NCBI GenBank assembly: GCA_017992055.1
Contig: JAGOPK010000001.1
Span: 558,001-622,000 of the forward strand
Direction: 5' to 3'
Source: Burkholderiaceae bacterium
GTDB taxonomy: Bacteria; Pseudomonadota; Gammaproteobacteria; Burkholderiales; Burkholderiaceae_C
DNA: 64,000 bases
In this document: positions 27,933-36,018 of the stretch, one piece after another
Layout: every line of letters starts with the position of its first letter
Position numbering within the stretch: the stretch's first letter is position 1
Translations under genes and position numbers: made by a program
Notes under the pieces: model-generated
Seen by the model: only the letters and a program-made list of their open reading frames with translations
What the model was told of the DNA's origin: nothing
Database searches by the model: none

Positions 27933-28721
27933 TCAGTGGGAGGTGCCGAGGTAGGCCTTGATGACCTCCTCGTTGTTGCGCACCTCGTCGGGTGTGCCGT
28001 CGCCGATCTTCTTGCCGTAGTCCAGCACCACCACGCGGTCGCTGATGTCCATGACCACGCCCATGTCGTGCTCGATCAGCACGATGGTGGTGCCGAACTC
28101 GTCGTTGACATCGAGCACGAAGCGGCTCATGTCCTGCTTCTCCTCGACGTTCATGCCGGCCATCGGCTCGTCCAGCAGCAGCACCTGCGGCTCCATGGCC
28201 AGCGCCCGGCCCAGGTCCACGCGCTTTTGCAGGCCATAGGGCAGGCGGCCCACCGGCGTCTTGCGGAAGGCCTGGATTTCGAGGAAGTCGATGATCTGCT
28301 CGACGAAGGCACGGTGCTCTTCTTCCTCGCGCTGGGCCGCGCCCAGGCGCAGCGCCTGCTGGAAGAGGTTGGTCTTCATCTTCAGGTTGCGCCCCGACAT
28401 GATGTTGTCGATGACGTTCATGCCCTTGAACAGCGCCAGGTTCTGGAAGGTGCGGGCCACGCCCATCTCGGCCACCTGGCGACTGCTCATGTGGCTGAAG
28501 GTCTGGCCGCGGAAGCTGATCGAGCCCTCCTGCGGCGCATAGACGCCGTTGATGCAGTTGAGCATGCTGCTCTTGCCGGCGCCGTTGGGGCCGATGATGG
28601 CGCGGATCTCGTGCTCGCGCACATCGAAGCTGATGTCGGTCAGCGCCTTCACGCCGCCAAAGCGCAGGCTGATGTTCTTGACGTCGAGGATGACCTCGCC
28701 GATCTTCTTGTGTTCGCTCAT
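27933..28721 (-). CDS. livG: Branched-chain amino acid-type ABC transporter ATP-binding protein LivG
   Basis: This 262-residue ATPase has Walker A GPNGAGKSSMLNCI, the signature RLPYGLQKRVDLGRALAM (LPYG in place of LSGG, usual in LivG), Walker B VLLLDEPMAGMNVEEKQDM and the H-loop VLIEHDMGVVMDISDRV. It lies 11 bases after the acyl-CoA synthetase gene, consistent with one operon: synthetase, livG, livH, livM, receptor, livF, small protein, PaaK-like ligase. Confidence 0.95.
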   Translation of the reverse strand: MSEHKKIGEVILDVKNISLRFGGVKALTDISFDVREHEIRAIIGPNGAGKSSMLNCINGVYAPQEGSISFRGQTFSHMSSRQVAEMGVARTFQNLALFKGMNVIDNIMSGRNLKMKTNLFQQALRLGAAQREEEEHRAFVEQIIDFLEIQAFRKTPVGRLPYGLQKRVDLGRALAMEPQVLLLDEPMAGMNVEEKQDMSRFVLDVNDEFGTTIVLIEHDMGVVMDISDRVVVLDYGKKIGDGTPDEVRNNEEVIKAYLGTSH

Positions 28722-28732
28722 CGTGGCAATCC

Positions 28733-30688
28733 TCAGGCGGCCTGCTTGGCCACGGTGGCGAAGGTGGGCACGTCCACCAGCTTCAGCGTTGCCGACACGC
28801 TGCCCGTGCGGCCGTCCTCGAACTTGACCGCGGTCTCGATGTACTGCTCGGTCTTGCCCGCATACAGCGCGTCCACCAGCACCTGGTACTTGTCGTTGAT
28901 GAAGCCGCGCTTGACCTTGCGCGTGCGCGTCATCTCGCCGTCGTCGGCGTCCAGCTCCTTGTGCAGCACCAGGAAGCGCGTGATCTGGCTGCCCGACAGC
29001 ATGGCGTCCTGGGCCAGGTCGGCATTGACCTTTTGCACGCAGTCGCGGATCAGCTCATAGACCTCGGGCTTTTGCGCCAGGTCGGTGTAGCCGGCATAGG
29101 GCAGGTTGCGCTTCTCGGCCCAGTTGCCCACGGCCTCGAAGTCGATGTTGATGAAGGCGCAGACGCGCTCGCGCTTGTCGCCGAAGGCCACGGCCTCCTT
29201 GATGAACGGGAAGAACTTGAGCTTGTTCTCCACGTACTTGGGCGCGAACATCGCGCCGTCATTGGGGCCGCCGACGATGCGGCCCACGTCCTTGGCGCGG
29301 TCGATGATCTTCAGGTGGCCGCCGGCATCCAGGAAGCCGGCATCGCCGGTGTGGTACCAGCCCTCGGGTGTCAGCACCTCGGCGGTGGCCGCGTCGTTCT
29401 TGTAATAGCCTTTCAGCAGCCCCGGGCTCTTGACCAGGATCTCGCCCGAGCCGGCCACCTGGATCTGCACGCCGGCGATCGGCACGCCCACGGTGTCGGC
29501 ACGCGCCTCGTGGTCGGGTTGCAGGCAGACGAACACCGCGGTCTCGGTGCTGCCGTACAGCTGCTTGAGGTTGATGCCGATGGAGCGGTAGAAGGTGAAC
29601 AGGTCGGGGCCGATGGCCTCGCCGGCGGTGTAGGCCACGCGCACGCGGCTGAAGCCCAGGGTGTTGCGCAGCGGGCCGTAGATGCACCAGTCGCCCAGGG
29701 TCCAGGCCAGGCGGTCGAGCAGGCCCAGCGGCTTGCCGTCCATGCGGTCGGGGCCGACGCGCCGGGCCACGGCCATGAAGCGCTGGAACAGCCACTTCTT
29801 GAAGGCGCCCGCATCTTCCATGCGGATCATCACGCTGGTCAGCAGGCCTTCGAAGATGCGCGGCGGCGCGAAGTAATAGGTCGGCCCGATCTCCTTCAGG
29901 TCGATGGTCACGGTGGCGCCCGACTCGGGGCAGTTGACCACGTAGCCGCAGGCCAGCCACTGCGCATAGCTGAAGATGTTCTGGCCGATCCAGGCCGGCG
30001 GCATGTAGGCCAGCACTTCCTCGCGCTCGCTGAGCCTGTCGAAGTCGGCGCCGGCCTTGGCGCGGTCCAGCAGCGTGACATGGCTGTGCACCACGCCCTT
30101 CGGGTTGCCGGTGGTGCCCGAGGTGAAGAACATCGCCGCCACGTCGTCGGGCCGGCCGGCGGCCACTTGGCTGTCAAAGAACTGCGGCTCGCGCGCCTGG
30201 CGGCCGCGGCCGGCCTCGATCAGCGCGTCCAGCGAGGCCAGGCCGGGCTCGTCGTACTTGCGCAGGCCGCGTGCATCGTCGTACCAGATGCGGCCCTGCT
30301 GCAGCAGCGCGCACTGCGGGCGGATCTCCAGCAGCTTGTCGACCTGCTCCTGGTCCTCGACCACGGCAAAGCCGATCTCGGCATTGTTCAGCGGGTAGAC
30401 CATCTCGGCGGCCACCGCGTCCTGGTACAGCGGCACGGGAACTGCGCCCAGGCTCTGCGCCGCCAGCATGCTGGCATACAGGCGCGGCCGGTTGTCGCCG
30501 ATCACCACCAGGTGCTGGCCCCGCTGCAGGCCGGCCTCGGCCATGCCGCAGGCCAACAGGCGCACCAGCTCGGCCAGCTCGCGCCAGGCGGTGGTCTGCC
30601 AGATGCCGTATTCCTTCTCGCGCAGCGCCGGCGCGTCGGGGCGGCGCTGCGCATGCTCGAGCATCAATCGGGGGAAGGTCGTCTGCAC
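28733..30688 (-). CDS. Long-chain acyl-CoA synthetase-like AMP-binding protein
   Basis: This is a 651-residue acyl-adenylate-forming ligase. The phosphate loop MFFTSGTTGNPKGVVHS, the A5-type QLYGSTETAVF and the A7/A8 region GWYHTGDAGFLDAGGHLKII are present. The C-terminal lysine lies in MTRTRKVKRGFINDK. The large size and C-terminal insertion match the FAA1/bubblegum-like long-chain group, but the substrate is not shown by the sequence. The GTG at 30688 is chosen because AGGAGG precedes it at ideal spacing; an ATG-less extension upstream is unlikely. It is the first gene of the Liv operon, divergent from the Crp-like regulator. Confidence 0.87.
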   Translation of the reverse strand: MQTTFPRLMLEHAQRRPDAPALREKEYGIWQTTAWRELAELVRLLACGMAEAGLQRGQHLVVIGDNRPRLYASMLAAQSLGAVPVPLYQDAVAAEMVYPLNNAEIGFAVVEDQEQVDKLLEIRPQCALLQQGRIWYDDARGLRKYDEPGLASLDALIEAGRGRQAREPQFFDSQVAAGRPDDVAAMFFTSGTTGNPKGVVHSHVTLLDRAKAGADFDRLSEREEVLAYMPPAWIGQNIFSYAQWLACGYVVNCPESGATVTIDLKEIGPTYYFAPPRIFEGLLTSVMIRMEDAGAFKKWLFQRFMAVARRVGPDRMDGKPLGLLDRLAWTLGDWCIYGPLRNTLGFSRVRVAYTAGEAIGPDLFTFYRSIGINLKQLYGSTETAVFVCLQPDHEARADTVGVPIAGVQIQVAGSGEILVKSPGLLKGYYKNDAATAEVLTPEGWYHTGDAGFLDAGGHLKIIDRAKDVGRIVGGPNDGAMFAPKYVENKLKFFPFIKEAVAFGDKRERVCAFINIDFEAVGNWAEKRNLPYAGYTDLAQKPEVYELIRDCVQKVNADLAQDAMLSGSQITRFLVLHKELDADDGEMTRTRKVKRGFINDKYQVLVDALYAGKTEQYIETAVKFEDGRTGSVSATLKLVDVPTFATVAKQAA

Positions 30689-30757
30689 CTGCTGCCTCCT
30701 GGGTCCTGGGCGCGGGCTTGCGGCCCGTCGCATTGGAGACGCATGCTAGGCAGGGGT

Positions 30758-30787
30758 TTGACGCCAGGTTGTCGGTCCAACGACAAT
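30758..30787 (+). promoter_or_regulatory. Candidate promoter of the Crp/Fnr-like regulator
   Basis: The -35 TTGACG (30758-30763) is separated by 18 bases from GACAAT (30782-30787) as -10. The palindrome at 30769-30786 overlaps it almost completely, which would suit repression or autoregulation. Confidence 0.45.
30769..30786. promoter_or_regulatory. Candidate operator palindrome in the Crp/Fnr-acyl-CoA synthetase intergenic region
   Basis: TTGTCG (30769-30774) and CGACAA (30781-30786) are a perfect dyad with a 6-base spacer, the geometry bound by Crp/Fnr dimers, although the half-site differs from the TGTGA and TTGAT consensus sequences. It lies between the divergent regulator and the operon. 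Confidence 0.5.
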
Positions 30788-30828
30788 TTCCGGGACATCC
30801 CTTTGCGGACATTCCCGGGGCCGACTTG

Positions 30829-31542
30829 ATGCAAGCCAATCCGCGACTGCGTGAACGGGCCCGGCCGCTGATCCAGGCCGAGGCCGACGGCATTCCCTGG
30901 CTGTCGCAGCTGGCGCCGGCCGACCGCGACGAGGCCCTGGCCCATCTGAGCGTGGGCGAGGCCCAGCCCGGCGAGCGCATCTGCCGCACCGGCGCGCCGT
31001 CCAACTACTGGTTCGGCGTCATCGACGGCCTGCTGAAGATGAGCAACGACACCCGCGAGGGCGGCCACATCACCTACACCGGCGTGCCGCCCGGCGCCTG
31101 GTTCGGCGAGGGCACGCTGCTCAAGCGCGAGGTCTACCGCTACAACATCGAGGCCCTGCGCGCCAGCCGCGTGGCCGGCCTGCCCAGCGAGGTGTTCCAC
31201 CGCCTGCTGGACCGCAGCATCCCGTTCAACCGCTTCGTGATGAACCAGCTCAACGAGCGCCTGGGCCAGTTCATCGCCGCACGCGAGATCGACCGCGACA
31301 ACCAGCCCGATGTGCGCGTGGCGCGCAGCCTGGCGGCGCTGTTCCATCCGGTGCTGTACCCGGGCGTGGGCACGCTGCTGCGCATCACCCAGCAGGAGCT
31401 GGCCTGGCTGATCGGCCTGTCGCGCCAGCGGGTCAACCAGGCGCTGACGGCGCTGCAGGCCGCCGACCTGATCCGCGTGGAATACGGCGGCGTGCGCGTG
31501 CTCGACCTGGCCGGCCTGCGGCAGTGGCGGCCGGGCGGCTGA
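30829..31542 (+). CDS. Crp/Fnr-family transcriptional regulator
   Basis: This 237-residue regulator has an N-terminal cyclic-nucleotide-type beta barrel (GERICRTGAPSNYWFGVIDG, GAWFGEGTLLKREVY), a dimerisation helix (RFVMNQLNERLGQFIAAREI) and a C-terminal winged helix with TQQELAWLIGLSRQRVNQAL. It lacks the Fnr cysteine set, so an iron-sulfur sensor is unlikely; the effector may be a nucleotide or an acyl-CoA. It starts at the ATG at 30829. Being divergent from the acyl-CoA synthetase gene, it is the obvious regulator of the Liv operon. Confidence 0.9.
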   Translation: MQANPRLRERARPLIQAEADGIPWLSQLAPADRDEALAHLSVGEAQPGERICRTGAPSNYWFGVIDGLLKMSNDTREGGHITYTGVPPGAWFGEGTLLKREVYRYNIEALRASRVAGLPSEVFHRLLDRSIPFNRFVMNQLNERLGQFIAAREIDRDNQPDVRVARSLAALFHPVLYPGVGTLLRITQQELAWLIGLSRQRVNQALTALQAADLIRVEYGGVRVLDLAGLRQWRPGG

Positions 31543-32363
31543 TGTCCGAACACCGCCCCGCCACGACCACGCCGCCGCTGCGCCCAGCGCCGCGCCAGCG
31601 CGTCAGCGCCGAGAACCTGAACGTGGCCCCGGCCCTGCTGGGCCAGCCGCTGGCGCGGCCGCTGCACCGGCTGGTGGCGGTGGCCATCGACGGCCTGTGC
31701 ATCGCCGCCTTCAATGCCCTGGGCAATGCCTGGGTGGTGCTGGCGCTGGCCGGCCTGCTGCTGTGGCAGTGGCTGCGGCGGCGCCAGGCCGTGGCGGCCG
31801 GGCCGTCGGACGCACGGCCGTGGCGCGCTTTGCTGCTGGCCGCGCTGCTGCTGGCCCTGGGCGCGCTGACCCACGACGACGCACCCTCGACCGCGCCCGA
31901 GCAGCGCGCGGCCGCCAAGGCGGCCGCGGCCGCGGCGGCGGACGTGGCCGAGGACACGGAGGTGCAGCGCCTGCGCCAGCGGCTTCGCGCCCAGCGTGAC
32001 GAGATCGAGCAGCTGCGCAGCCCCGGCCTGGGCGCCTGGCAGGCGCGCATCCGCCACTGGCTGGACGAACTGGGCCAGGGCTGGCTGTGGTCGCTGCTGT
32101 ATTTCACGCTGCTGCCGGCGGGCTGGCTGGGCGGCCGGCCGGGCCAGACCCTGGGCAAGCGCCTGGTCGGCCTGCAGGTGGCCGAGCTGACCGGCAAGAG
32201 CATGACGCCGCTGCTCAATCTGCGGCGCTATGGCGGTTATGCCGCCGGCATGGCCACCGGCGGCCTGGGCCTGCTGCAGCTGCTGTGGGATGCCAACCGC
32301 CAGGCGCTGCAGGACAAGACCGCGCACACGGTGGTGCTGGACCTGCGGCGGCCGGCGGGCTGA
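31542..32363 (+). CDS. RDD family membrane protein
   Basis: This 273-residue inner-membrane protein has the RDD hallmark PLHRLVAVAIDGLCIAAFNA near residue 40. A hydrophobic segment and an acidic/coiled linker (AEDTEVQRLRQRLRAQRDEI) follow, and then a second pair of helices with GQTLGKRLVGLQVAELTGK and NLRRYGGY. Its function is unknown; some family members are linked to Na+/H+ exchange. It overlaps the Crp-like regulator by one base (TGATG), so it is co-translated. Confidence 0.8.
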   Translation: MSEHRPATTTPPLRPAPRQRVSAENLNVAPALLGQPLARPLHRLVAVAIDGLCIAAFNALGNAWVVLALAGLLLWQWLRRRQAVAAGPSDARPWRALLLAALLLALGALTHDDAPSTAPEQRAAAKAAAAAAADVAEDTEVQRLRQRLRAQRDEIEQLRSPGLGAWQARIRHWLDELGQGWLWSLLYFTLLPAGWLGGRPGQTLGKRLVGLQVAELTGKSMTPLLNLRRYGGYAAGMATGGLGLLQLLWDANRQALQDKTAHTVVLDLRRPAG

Positions 32364-32381
32364 GTCCCAGGTGGGTGATCC

Positions 32382-32999
32382 TCAGCCGCGGCGGCGGCGT
32401 GCCGCCAGGCCCACCGCGCCCAGGCCGGCCAGCAGCAGGGCATAGGTGTCGGGTTCGGGCACGGCCGGGGTCACGCTCAGGCCCGACAGCGTCAGCGTGC
32501 TGACGCCGGTGGCATCGCCCACGTCCAGCACCGCAAAAGCCAGCGTGTGCGGGCCGTCGCTGGCCAGCGTCAGCACCAGGCCGCCGCCCACCGTGCCCAG
32601 CGAGGCGAACGAGCTGGCCACGCCGTCCAGCACATAGTAGGCGCGGTCCAGGCAGTCGGGGCAAACCGCATCGGCCGGCGCGCCGTTGAAGCCGAAGTCG
32701 ACGCTGATCTTGGTGCCGGCGGCGGCGCTGAAGCTGGTGAACAGCGCCGAGCCTTCGTAGGTGTCTGCATCGAAGGCCGTGCCCAGCGCCGACTCGAGTT
32801 CGAACCACAGCAGCGCGCTGCCGCCGTACTGCGCGTCCTCGCCGGCAAAACCGGTGGACAGGCTGGCGCTGCTGCTGGTGGCCAGCACATCGCCGAGAGC
32901 CGTCCAGGTGCTGAAGTCGGCGGACTGGGCCTGGGCCGGCAGGGCCGCGGCCAGGCCCAGGGCCAGGGCGACGGCGCTGTGTTGCAGGGAGGACATCAT
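32382..32999 (-). CDS. PEP-CTERM sorting domain protein
   Basis: This is a 205-residue exported protein. The N-terminal signal peptide runs to about LPAQAQS. The C-terminus has the full PEP-CTERM tripartite signal: VPEPDTYALLLAGLGAVGLA and then ARRRRG, that is, a Pro-Glu-Pro motif, a transmembrane segment and an arginine cluster. Exosortase is expected to cleave there and transfer the protein to the outer surface with the exopolysaccharide. The mature part is beta-rich and has no domain that I recognise; it holds a CPDC cysteine pair. No exosortase gene is in the window. Confidence 0.9.
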   Translation of the reverse strand: MMSSLQHSAVALALGLAAALPAQAQSADFSTWTALGDVLATSSSASLSTGFAGEDAQYGGSALLWFELESALGTAFDADTYEGSALFTSFSAAAGTKISVDFGFNGAPADAVCPDCLDRAYYVLDGVASSFASLGTVGGGLVLTLASDGPHTLAFAVLDVGDATGVSTLTLSGLSVTPAVPEPDTYALLLAGLGAVGLAARRRRG

Positions 33000-33049
33000 G
33001 GGAACTGCTCCGTGAAATGAGGGGGCTTCGGCGTGTGATCGGCGTGCGT

Positions 33050-35935
33050 TCAGCGCGCGATGAGGCTGGGCTGGGCGACAAAGGCCGACGGGCTGACATT
33101 GGCCAGCGTGGTCAGGCCACGCCAGGTGCCGGCGCCGGCCGGGCCGTCGGCATCGATCTGCACCGCGGTGCCGGTGCCCGACGCGACGAAGCGCACCCAG
33201 CCTTCGGCCACCGGGTTGCTGCCGCTCCAGCCCAGGCCGGCCAGCAGGGTGCGCAGGTCCAGCCAGTCCTTGCCCGGCACGAAGTCGGTGATCAGGTCAC
33301 CGGCATCGCGCAGCGAGGTGTAGACGAAGACATTGGTGCCGGCCCCGCCGGTCAGCGTGTCGGCGCCGACGCCACCGATGATCTGGTCGTCACCGGCGCT
33401 GCCCACCAGGGTGTCCCGGCCGGCCGTGCCCTGCACGGTCTTGAACAGCGCCAGGCCCACCAGCACCGGATCGTGGTCCGACGCGCGGAACGGCGTGCTG
33501 CTGTCGAACGGATCGGCCGGGCAGGCGCGCGGCGCGGCATCGGTGCCGCAGTTGCTGTCGGTCGGGGCCTTGTCCTCATGGTTGTAGTCCTGGGCCACCG
33601 ACTCGTCGGCATTGATGTGCCATTCGGTCACGCCGGTGACCTTGGGCGACAGCGAGGCCGAGCTGATCGCATGGTCCAGCCGGCCGGCTTCGCCGCTGAA
33701 CACATACGAGTAGCCGAAGCTCTGGAAGCGCGCCACCTGGTCGACGAAGCCGTTGCCGGTCAGCGCCAGGATCGGGTCTTCGGCGGCATAGGCATTGAAG
33801 TCGCCGACCATCAGCACGTCGCTGACGCCGGTGGCCGCCTGGCGCTGGGCGATGAAGCTGCGCAGCCGGTTGGCCTGGGCCAGGCGGGTGGCGTTCCAGC
33901 AGCCCTGGCCGTCGCCGATGTCGGTGTCGCCGGCGCCGGCGCCGCCGCAGCTGCCCTTGCTCTTCAGGTGGTTGGCCACCAGCATGAACTTCTCGCCGTT
34001 GGCCAGCTGGAAGGTCTGGGCCAGCGTGGGGCGGTTGTTGACATCGTCCAGGTCGCTGACCGCCACGCCCACCGGCGACAGCCGGGCCGGCTTGTAGATC
34101 ATTGCCACCTTGATCGCATCGCCGCCGGTGCCTTCGGCCGGATCGGCCACTGCGGCATAGGTGCCGGCACCCATGCGTGCATTCAGCGCCGTCACCAGGG
34201 CCTGCACCGCGTTGTCGGCGGCCACGCTGTTGTGGCGGTTCTGGATCTCCATCAGGCCCACGGCATCGGCATTCAGCGCGGCCAGCATGTTGACGATCTT
34301 GGTCTGCTGGCGCTGGAACTCGGCCAGGCTGTCGGCGCCACGGCAGTTGCCGGCGCTGGTGCCGCTGCTGGTGGTGCAACCCTTTCCGGTCTGGCCGCTG
34401 GCCGTGTTGCCGTTGGTGAAGACGGTGAAGTAGTTCAGCACATTGGCGCCGGCCACGCGCAGGTTGCCGCCCACCGCATCGGGCACCAGCGTGCGCGCAT
34501 TGCCGGTGCTGAAGCTGACGGCGGTGTTGTCCAGCGGCACGATGCGGTAGTCGCCGCCGCTGCTGGTGCTGGTGGTGGTGGGGCCGTAGTCGATCACGCC
34601 GGTGACGCTGGACACGGTGTAGCCGGCGCGCACGGCGGCGGCAAACGGCGTGGTCGCCGGATAGGTCAGCGAGTTGCCGTCGTCCAGCGTGATGCGGCGC
34701 GCCGCATTGGCCGCGGCCAGCGCCGTGCGCTGGGCGGCGGCGCTGGTCGGGTTGTAGACATTGGTCGGCGTCTGCAGCCGGCCGCCGGCCGACAGCGTGA
34801 GCTGGCCATACTGCGACTGGAAGGCGGTCTGCGACACCGTCAGCGGGCCCTGCAGCGTGACCAGCATGCCTTCGTAGCGTTCCAGCTTCAGGTCATGGGC
34901 CACCGGCAGCGAGATGACCACCGGCGTGATGCTGCCGCCGCTGCCCAGGTCGGTGACCGTGGGCGCGCTCAGCTCGGTCAGCGTGCCGCCGCCTGTTGCG
35001 AACTCGACCACCGTGGCGGTGACGCTGACCAGGCGGCCGACCGTGGTGGTGGGCGCGCTGCTGGTGAAGACGAAGATGCCCTCGGAGGTGGCTGGGTCGG
35101 CATCGGGCGTCTGCGACTGCATGTAGAAGCCGTTGTTGGCCAGCTTGGTGACCACGCCCTGGGTGATCACGCTCTGGCCCAGCAGCGGGCTGGTGGCGCC
35201 GCTGCCCTGGATCTGCGCGATGCTGGCGGCGGTGGTCGCCGGCGGCGTGGTGCCGCCTCCGCCGCCGCTGGCCGGGCCGGCCACGTCGCAGGCGCCGGTC
35301 ACGCTGCTGTTGCGCGGGTTGGGTGCCAGCAGCAGGAAGTCGGTGTTGTTGTTGCCGCTGTCGGTGCAGCTGGCGCCGGCCACGCTGCGGCGCAGCGCCT
35401 GGGTGGCGCTGGGCACCAGCGCATTGGCCGTCTCGCTGCAGTTGGCCGTGGTGCCAAAGCCCACCAGGTCGCGGATCGTCGCGTCGCCGGGGCAGGTCAC
35501 GGCCGTCAGGTTGGCCGTGCTTTCGACCAGCGCCAGCTTGCCGGCGCTGGCGCTCATGTTGAAGGTGCCGCTGGCCTCGGCCGCGGGCAGGGCCGTGCCG
35601 ACGCTGCCGCCCGAGCCCAGCTGGATCAGGTAGTAGCCGCCGGCCGGGATGCTGCCGTTGAGCAGCACCTTCTGGTTGGCCCAGGAGCTGCCGGTGGCCG
35701 ACGAGTACTGCAGCGACCAGCCGGCCAGGCTGACCGCGCTGCTGCCGCTGTTGTGCAGCTCGACGAAGTCGTTGAGCCAGGGGGCATTGGCATTGCCACC
35801 GCCACCATAGACCTGGCTGATCATCACCGCGGCCTGGGCCGGCAGGGCGGCGCCCAGCATGGCCAGGGGCAGGGCGGCGGCCAGCGCCGCGAGCAGGCGC
35901 CTGGGCGCCGAGGGAACGGAAGTGTTCAGGTTCAT
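33050..35935 (-). CDS. ExeM/NucH-type extracellular nuclease with lamin-tail and RTX-like C-terminal region
   Basis: This is a 961-residue secreted protein. The Sec signal peptide ends near LPAQAA (residue 36). A lamin-tail domain (AVMISQVYGGGGNANAPWLN onwards) covers about 36-200. A middle OB-fold region (ITQGVVTKLANNGFYMQSQT) follows. The endonuclease/exonuclease/phosphatase domain has VGLMEIQN (catalytic Glu), NHLKSKG, VLMVGDFNAY and RASDHDPVLV. The last 140 residues have RTX-type GSAGDDQIIGGVGADTLTGG and a T1SS-like C-terminus. Known ExeM nucleases degrade extracellular DNA for nutrition or biofilm dispersal. Signals for both Sec and type I export are present together, which is unusual. 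It sits within the PEP-CTERM gene group. Confidence 0.9.
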   Translation of the reverse strand: MNLNTSVPSAPRRLLAALAAALPLAMLGAALPAQAAVMISQVYGGGGNANAPWLNDFVELHNSGSSAVSLAGWSLQYSSATGSSWANQKVLLNGSIPAGGYYLIQLGSGGSVGTALPAAEASGTFNMSASAGKLALVESTANLTAVTCPGDATIRDLVGFGTTANCSETANALVPSATQALRRSVAGASCTDSGNNNTDFLLLAPNPRNSSVTGACDVAGPASGGGGGTTPPATTAASIAQIQGSGATSPLLGQSVITQGVVTKLANNGFYMQSQTPDADPATSEGIFVFTSSAPTTTVGRLVSVTATVVEFATGGGTLTELSAPTVTDLGSGGSITPVVISLPVAHDLKLERYEGMLVTLQGPLTVSQTAFQSQYGQLTLSAGGRLQTPTNVYNPTSAAAQRTALAAANAARRITLDDGNSLTYPATTPFAAAVRAGYTVSSVTGVIDYGPTTTSTSSGGDYRIVPLDNTAVSFSTGNARTLVPDAVGGNLRVAGANVLNYFTVFTNGNTASGQTGKGCTTSSGTSAGNCRGADSLAEFQRQQTKIVNMLAALNADAVGLMEIQNRHNSVAADNAVQALVTALNARMGAGTYAAVADPAEGTGGDAIKVAMIYKPARLSPVGVAVSDLDDVNNRPTLAQTFQLANGEKFMLVANHLKSKGSCGGAGAGDTDIGDGQGCWNATRLAQANRLRSFIAQRQAATGVSDVLMVGDFNAYAAEDPILALTGNGFVDQVARFQSFGYSYVFSGEAGRLDHAISSASLSPKVTGVTEWHINADESVAQDYNHEDKAPTDSNCGTDAAPRACPADPFDSSTPFRASDHDPVLVGLALFKTVQGTAGRDTLVGSAGDDQIIGGVGADTLTGGAGTNVFVYTSLRDAGDLITDFVPGKDWLDLRTLLAGLGWSGSNPVAEGWVRFVASGTGTAVQIDADGPAGAGTWRGLTTLANVSPSAFVAQPSLIAR

Positions 35936-35961
35936 GGCGGAAGAGGGGGTGTCAATGCAAA

Positions 35962-35987
35962 CGCCCGGCGGACCGGTCCGCCGGGCG
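35962..35987 (-). terminator. 26-base perfect palindrome, probable terminator of the upstream PEP-CTERM gene
   Basis: CGCCCGGCGGACC (35962-35974) and its exact complement GGTCCGCCGGGCG (35975-35987) abut. On the minus strand it is followed by TTTGCATT, a weak T-tract. It follows the PEP-CTERM gene 36019-36792 and precedes the nuclease gene, so it may separate their transcripts. Confidence 0.6.
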
Positions 35988-36018
35988 CGGGGCAGCGGCC
36001 GGCGCGGCCGCCGCGGGT

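Noticed and set aside
25765-27954. 729-residue plus-strand frame opposite the Liv genes
   Set aside because: It is antisense to the permeases and full of low-complexity Gln/His/Asp text.
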